DNA of 64,000 nucleotides from Paragonimus westermani (taxonomy: Eukaryota > Platyhelminthes > Trematoda > Plagiorchiida > Troglotrematidae). This document shows, piece by piece, positions 58,741 to 64,000 of this stretch. The DNA lies in assembly GCA_008508345.1 (NCBI GenBank), contig QNGE01000836.1:89710-153709 (forward strand). Direction: 5' to 3'. Numbering within the stretch: the stretch's first letter is position 1; each line of letters begins with the position of its first letter. The translations under genes were made by a program, and so were the position numbers. Under the pieces are notes generated by a model. The model saw only the letters and a list, made by a program, of their open reading frames with translations. It ran no database searches and had not been told where the DNA came from.

Positions 58741-60954
58741 GAAAAATCCATGCATACCTAAAACAGAACCCACGCAACCAGAGGCCTCCGGATCGTCCGG
58801 GTAACTAATGACGATCGGTTAGTAAGCCTCGTACAGATCATACTGACAAAAATTCAACTCAGCCTTTGGTCAACATTATATAGGTACATATCTACACAGT
58901 AGGTGTATGCACGCATGCGCGAAGGCTGCGTACACGTAAGGGTGATATTTAACTTGTTTCAAGCTGCTTTCATTTTTTTTCTACAAGTAGCGTTTCAATA
59001 TCTATCCCCTCGAATATTCGAGACATACCGACGGTGTTTCTTTATTGTATAATTTTTTGAATGATAAAAGTCTGAATGTTTTATCAGCCAGTTATTTGGC
59101 CAACTAGCATAACTTGGCTGAACCACAAAAGCCCCCCACTTAAAAGCTCTTATTCTAACTGCTGAATTTAAACTGGATATAAGGTATGGAAGTGAAATTG
59201 CAATTGATGCAACACAAAAAACTCATGGTCACGTATGTATGCAAACGTCCTCTGATTTTGGCCAAAGTGACAGGCTAATCCGGAAGCTGACGCCGCCAAC
59301 AGTGCAGAGTTTTTTCGCATGCGATTTCATTCCTATACATATTGGTGAACCGTTTGTTTTTGACATATAAACAACACCTGCTGTATTATGCTCCAGTATG
59401 GATGCGGCAAAGTGTCACCGGATACATCAAGTTACTAAAGGGAGGTTTCAGTGTTTCGAGCTGAGTCAGTGAAATGATCATTATACACTTGCCAAGAGAA
59501 CTTCCTGAAAAAAATGAACCGAAATTCTTTACTGTGTGCATATATATGCATGATTTCGTGAACGTATCATAGCAGTCTCGCTAGTGTATTGGGACAGAGT
59601 TCCTCTTTTCAACTCTTTCTCCAGACAAAAGCTTACGTCTTATCACATCTTGTCAACAGTAGTTGTTGCCGCTCGATACTGTAACCGCTCTTGTATGCAC
59701 ATCTGTTGTTGCACCGGGACCTAAAATATATGTTCTCCATCTCTGTTTTTGCTAACCACTCACCGGATTAGCTTTACAGTTCCAAACCCGACATCCGGTT
59801 GCTTGTCAGTTTAGTAGTTAAACTCAACCGTTAGAGCGCACACAAAGACGGTTATGCTTGCACAGATAGCCTTAGGCGGTAAATAACTTCATTATGCTAA
59901 ATAACTTTTTACCAACATTCATTAACTTTTTGAAGGACCATTGAACTTTAGAGGGGACTATTGTTTACGTATGTAAAAGAATATCATTACTAGTCGAAGA
60001 GCATTAAGCTGTTAAGAAACTGATTTTTTAGCGGACAAAATAACTGCTATCAGTTCATTTCCTTACTTAATTTTCGCAAAGAAAAACAGATTGAATGAAT
60101 TTTGCGTTAGACAGTAGATGAGCAAATTGGAAACGGCAATCGCATCAGTTTACTCACGGTTGCAAATATGTTAACAAGATAGTTACGTCGAAAATTGTGA
60201 TAACTTCTTAACAGTTTTTCAACCACTTTCTGGACCAACTGATTCACAAACTTCGTCCAGATAAATTAGATCGAAGTTGAACGTTCTCTTTGAAAAAATT
60301 ATAACGTCTGAATTGCAAAACCGCGAACGCGAATCAGTGGGACATTAACGAATAGGTGGGAATAGTGCTTTCTTGTTAAACGTTGTCAAGAGTGTAGCAA
60401 GAAATGCTGCAATGGAGTAACGATTCACGAATTTGTGGAGTGGTAACAGTGGTCTTATATAGAATAGTAGTTAAATTGTGTGCAAGCATAAAATCTATGG
60501 AGACAAATTGCTTCAGAACCATGCTTGTTTGTTGTTCAAGTGAACTTTAAGTTTCCGGTGTTGGAATTGTTTGGAGTTAACAAAGCACATTCCGTTCGAC
60601 ATCTTAAATTTATATTGAATACTCCTCAATTTCGGAAAGTGCATAAACAGTTTAAATGGTAGGAATTTAATGTCTGCTTCATCATTTGAGTCATGGTGTA
60701 TCCCATCTTATAATCATGGAGATTTGACACCTCGCATGTCTGGCTTACTATTATAAATAGTGACTCATTTCAGGCAAACGTCTATAACCATAAAGTCTAC
60801 AATAACGAGAAATGCAATTAGTTCAATAGCTGAAGAAATGTAACTCAGCGTAATACAACAGAATCACTTTTCTACTAATTTCGTGGATGCTGAGTCAGAA
60901 TGCACTATGAAATTCCGCAGTGGAAGGAGGTTTCAAGTTGTCTGATGCTTTCAG
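58741..60954. other. Non-coding stretch, nothing recognised
   Basis: AT-rich, no frames of note, no repeats shared with the rest of the window. Confidence 0.4.
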
Positions 60955-61150
60955 CCGAATTGCATGCCCTGTCTACCGCCAAGCACAGACGCGATAGTAG
61001 AATATCTCCACAGAATTCTTGAGTGTGATCCGTCACTCTTAATCTCGGTGAACTGGCGCGTTCGTCTCCACGAACCAGTACAACTTATACAACCCCAAAT
61101 ATTATCAACTGTGTTGAGATCTGAACCGTTTGTATACCACATTCTACTGT
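60955..61150 (+). CDS. Candidate internal exon of a host gene (hypothetical)
   Basis: A 196-nt segment is open in only one frame, starts after a strong acceptor (TCTGATGCTTTCAG, ending at 60954) and ends at a consensus donor (CTACTGT|GTAAGTCAG). It encodes about 65 residues including DAIVEYLHRILECDPSLLIS, an amphipathic-looking helix. An ATG at 60964 could instead be a start. The exit phase is 1, and the next obvious acceptor (CATTCTTTTCAG at 61288) would create TAA at the junction, so the following exon is unresolved. No family is recognised. Confidence 0.35.
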
Positions 61151-62043
61151 GTAAGTCAGAGTTTCGCTATCTTAACACTGAGTATTGCACCAATATTTTG
61201 CTAGAATCATCAAGGTTTAGTAGGATTTGGTCCCAGGAATTGTAGCGAGTGCCGCGCAAGTCAAGTTATGTACACCATTCTTTTCAGAAAAGTCTATCTG
61301 CATTTGCTGTCATAACGGAAGCCAGCTTTAAACATCAGTGAACCACTGTCAATATGATGCCGGCTATGCAGTACTTGATCACTTCTGTAATTTTATTGGT
61401 GGTCAAGTTGACCCTCAGTTCCGTCAAGGTTCTTCAACTGATTAATCTTTGCCGAATAATAATCCACTGTCGTCTAGCTTCCATCGAAGCATTCACTTGG
61501 CAGCTACAGCTCTTTACACTATAGACACTAAGGGCTGAATGTTCAGTTGCTACCCTCCACCTCCCACAACCAGTATACCATGTTTATTTTTGCATATTTT
61601 TTTATGCAAAGTGACCTCACTGCCGGCAAACATCACTCTCGATCGGTAGGTCACAGGTAGCCAGACGATACTTGGCGTGAGATTGGACAACGGTACCCAA
61701 GCGTGGAGTGAGTGAAGCTCAACGCAACAAAGATGGAGGTCACATTCAAACTTTGACTCAAGATGTTTATATAGCTGTGAAGTAGGCTGATTCAAATTTC
61801 TGTACTTCCTTTAAATATCTTTCGGGGATGGGAAAATGATTTCCCGTAACCCTAGTTGTATCTCTCAAGTTAAATGCTAGTAGAAAATTTGAGCGAATGA
61901 GGTAGGTAAATCTGGAGGCCATATTATTTTAGAATGGAATATGGTTCTTATTCCTATAAGACTGCGCTGAATAAGACATTGAGCCGGGTTTTGTTTATCC
62001 TTCTTTCACAGTGTATTTTACTTACATTGATCACTTTTGACAG
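61151..62043. other. Probable intron or intergenic sequence
   Basis: It lies between two plus-strand exon candidates and contains pyrimidine tracts with AG (61275-61288, 62003-62011). No independent gene seen. Confidence 0.3.
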
Positions 62044-62313
62044 GCCTGCTTAGTAAGTGGTATGGTTAGAAGAGATTGTGCAAATACGGTAAGTACTGTA
62101 TTTCAAAAGACTAGTCAGCGTTATTTTTAACTCAAATGCACCCTTTTTTTAAAATACCTTGTTATCACTGGAATCAGCTAGAACACAGGTTTCCCAAAGT
62201 GCTTCACTGATTAACGTTTGGTTTCTCAGACTCAGCAAAATTCAGATACCTCCAAACAAGTGAAAATTGTGGAGTTTATTCACGCGATTGACAACACAAT
62301 CGTAAAATGTTAA
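62044..62313 (+). CDS. Candidate last two exons of a host gene (hypothetical)
   Basis: Exon 62044-62088 (45 nt, 15 codons, ACLVSGMVRRDCANT) starts after ACTTTTGACAG and ends at ACG|GTAAGTA, both phase 0. After a 141-nt intron ending in GTTTGGTTTCTCAG, exon 62230-62313 continues in phase for 27 codons, including KQVKIVEFIHAIDNTIVKC, to TAA. Splice signals are the best of any pair found here. It may be the end of the gene suggested by 60955-61150, but a connecting exon is missing. Function unknown. Confidence 0.35.
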
Positions 62314-63620
62314 TTTACACTCTGATGGTTTCATGGCACACCTTTCAATCGCAGTTTGATGCACTACTTCACTCTCGCAGGTAAGACAGCCTTACAGGAG
62401 CAGTTGACCCCACTCGGTGTGTGGGAAATGGACGTGGAAACTATCTGGCTAACGCTGTCACTTCGTTGTGTTTTCATTTACAAGTAGCAACCCAGAAGGC
62501 TCCTGTTGAATACTGCTGAGTATTCTAATAATCGATTTTCATTATTGTCAGTATGATTTCCATCGTATCGCTCGAATAAGCACACAGTCGTCAACGCAAT
62601 ACACTACCGCGATTTGAAGCGGTCACAATGTTCGTTTTTACTCACTGTATGTTAGTAACATTACATAGTTAGTCTGAATTTGGCGAACACTGCCGCATCC
62701 ATTGTCCACTCAGTAAGTAACATCCGGCACGTGGTGACTGCCAACGTCTGCTAGTGCTTCAGAATCGATTGTAAAATCCTTTTGGTGACTAGGTGGTGTA
62801 ATGTTCGATGAATACCCACTGTCAGCTGTCCACTTTTTGTTTTTCATACCGATGACTTTTAACTATCTCAATAATGTTGTTGGAGGATTCGTTCCGAGAA
62901 TTCACCATGCAAACCAATCAGTTATCCAGTCTTCACAATATTCAGGGAAGCCCACTTATCAAAAGTTATCCAACAAGAGGGTAGGAAGAGAAACTGAGGT
63001 GCCCGGCTTGAGGTCAGGCGCTAGCGAACAACCAAAAAAGCCTAATTACGACGCTTGGCTGAGCTAGAAAAAAAAACAGAGAAGCAAGGTGCGTCACATC
63101 ATCAACGCTCATCAGTGAGCAGTCAGCATGTCTTCAGCGTCTGGTCCTCACAAACAAAAATGCATAACACACTTCCAACCTTTTCCGGCTAGGCTGAAAG
63201 ATGCTCACAAACTTTCTCGGGTGGCCGTCTCGATGAAAATGGCGTGACGTTAATCAGTAGCTGTAGCCATCGTTGAATAGGCTGAAGTGATTAAACTGGT
63301 CCGATCAAATGCCAACGCGAAAGATGAGTTGAACAAAAGATACACGATCCTACGTTTCAAACTCAGTTCCTTCACTGATAGTGGGCTTAGCCGACATTAT
63401 TTCTGATGAACTTTGACAGTACTTACCATCCATACGTAAAGGATTATTGGAAAGTGGTTACAAACAACCAACGCATATTTCACCGGAAATCCGTGTAACA
63501 AGTATTTTTATGGTAAAGTTGCTTTTTTACCATGCCGAAGGCTTGTAAATTGCTACGAGCGCTACCATTAATATACAGTACTTATCAGTTAGGTATCATC
63601 CTTGTTCAGCTATTTATTTC
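62314..63620. other. Non-coding with one ATG frame of unknown status
   Basis: An 88-codon ATG frame at 62801-63067 has a hydrophobic N-terminal half (VHFLFFIPMTFNYL) and a polar, charged C-terminal half. No homologue or neighbour supports it. Confidence 0.3.
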
Positions 63621-63675
63621 AAGTGAGCAAATTTGGTACCAACGAAAGCGAAAGCACTGATTGCCGTAAACCTTT
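63621..63675 (+). repeat. Possible relic of a PLE terminal repeat
   Basis: GAGCAAATTTGGTACC at 63626-63641 matches the start of the PLE repeat (GCAAATTTGGTACT), followed in similar order by CGAAAGC and TTGCC, which can be placed against the GAAATGC and TTGCA of the ribozyme. The core itself is lost. Only the first block is convincing. Confidence 0.3.
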
Positions 63676-64000
63676 CATCAATCATGTGTACAAGCTTGCT
63701 CTCTGATACTCATCAGCTTAACTTCTATACACGTACTGTACATGGGTGTGCCTGATGCGGAAAACCTTTTTAGATTTAAAGAATGGGTAATGAGGGGGAG
63801 AGTATATACTCCCTCGATCACACTGCCGAACGAACTGTAGAAGGACAGATATTAGATACTGTCGTCATTAGGTGGAGAAACTTGTGGTGCCTATCTACTG
63901 ATTGAAGTCTCAAACAATACATGAACAGGATGGTCAACATTGCTTACCTAATATAAATCAGGTATGGCACGGGGTAGCCGTTAACCTAGACCCGTACACA
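63676..64000. other. Non-coding to window end
   Basis: Nothing recognised. Confidence 0.4.

Noticed and set aside
1..64000. CRISPR arrays, operons, ribosomal RNA genes or integrated viral genes
   Set aside because: No regularly spaced repeats, no gene strings, no rRNA-like conserved blocks and no capsid or envelope-like frames were seen.

Overview
The window looks like nuclear DNA from a flatworm (Platyhelminthes), probably a parasitic fluke or tapeworm. It is AT-rich and mostly non-coding, possible coding segments are short and have GT/AG-type borders, and there are no operons or bacterial signals. The repeats fit this: Penelope-like retroelements (PLEs) with a reverse transcriptase plus a C-terminal GIY-YIG nuclease, and tRNA-derived short elements that carry a hammerhead ribozyme, an architecture known from the schistosome Sm-alpha family. 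I cannot name the species from sequence alone.

Layout. Positions 1-5,100 hold a 105-bp inverted repeat about 1 kb apart (246-350 / 1206-1310) and a weak minus-strand exon chain (1549-2246). From 5 to 24 kb the DNA is mainly featureless, with four copies of one tRNA-like short element. Two copies (14442-14703 and 22420-22680, minus strand) are young and carry an identical, complete hammerhead motif. Two (about 5130-5302 and 21395-21480) are decayed. An AT microsatellite lies at 23513-23623 and a possible LINE reverse transcriptase relic at 24903-25310. Weak exon chains occur at 30.9-34.5 kb on both strands. 34.5-46.3 kb is empty to my eye.

46.3-58.8 kb is a cluster of at least five PLE copies. 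PLE1 (46304-48663, minus) has a 679-codon open frame with all reverse transcriptase motifs and the GIY-YIG domain. PLE2 (52554-53819, minus) is broken by a 564-base assembly gap. Three decayed copies lie on the plus strand (51265-52440, 55140-56217, 57654-58740). PLE1 and PLE2 are each bracketed by inverted terminal repeats, and every repeat arm contains a hammerhead core. The last 5 kb contains the best-signalled host exon candidates (60955-61150 and 62044-62313, plus strand).

The main result is that two unrelated classes of retroelement here, an autonomous PLE and a non-autonomous tRNA-like element, both encode type-I hammerhead self-cleaving ribozymes (six intact cores and several relics). 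Ribozyme processing may be part of how both are copied, and the PLE enzyme may move the short element. That last step is inference. Host gene models are hand-made from reading frames and splice-like signals, and chance matches are common, so they carry low confidence.
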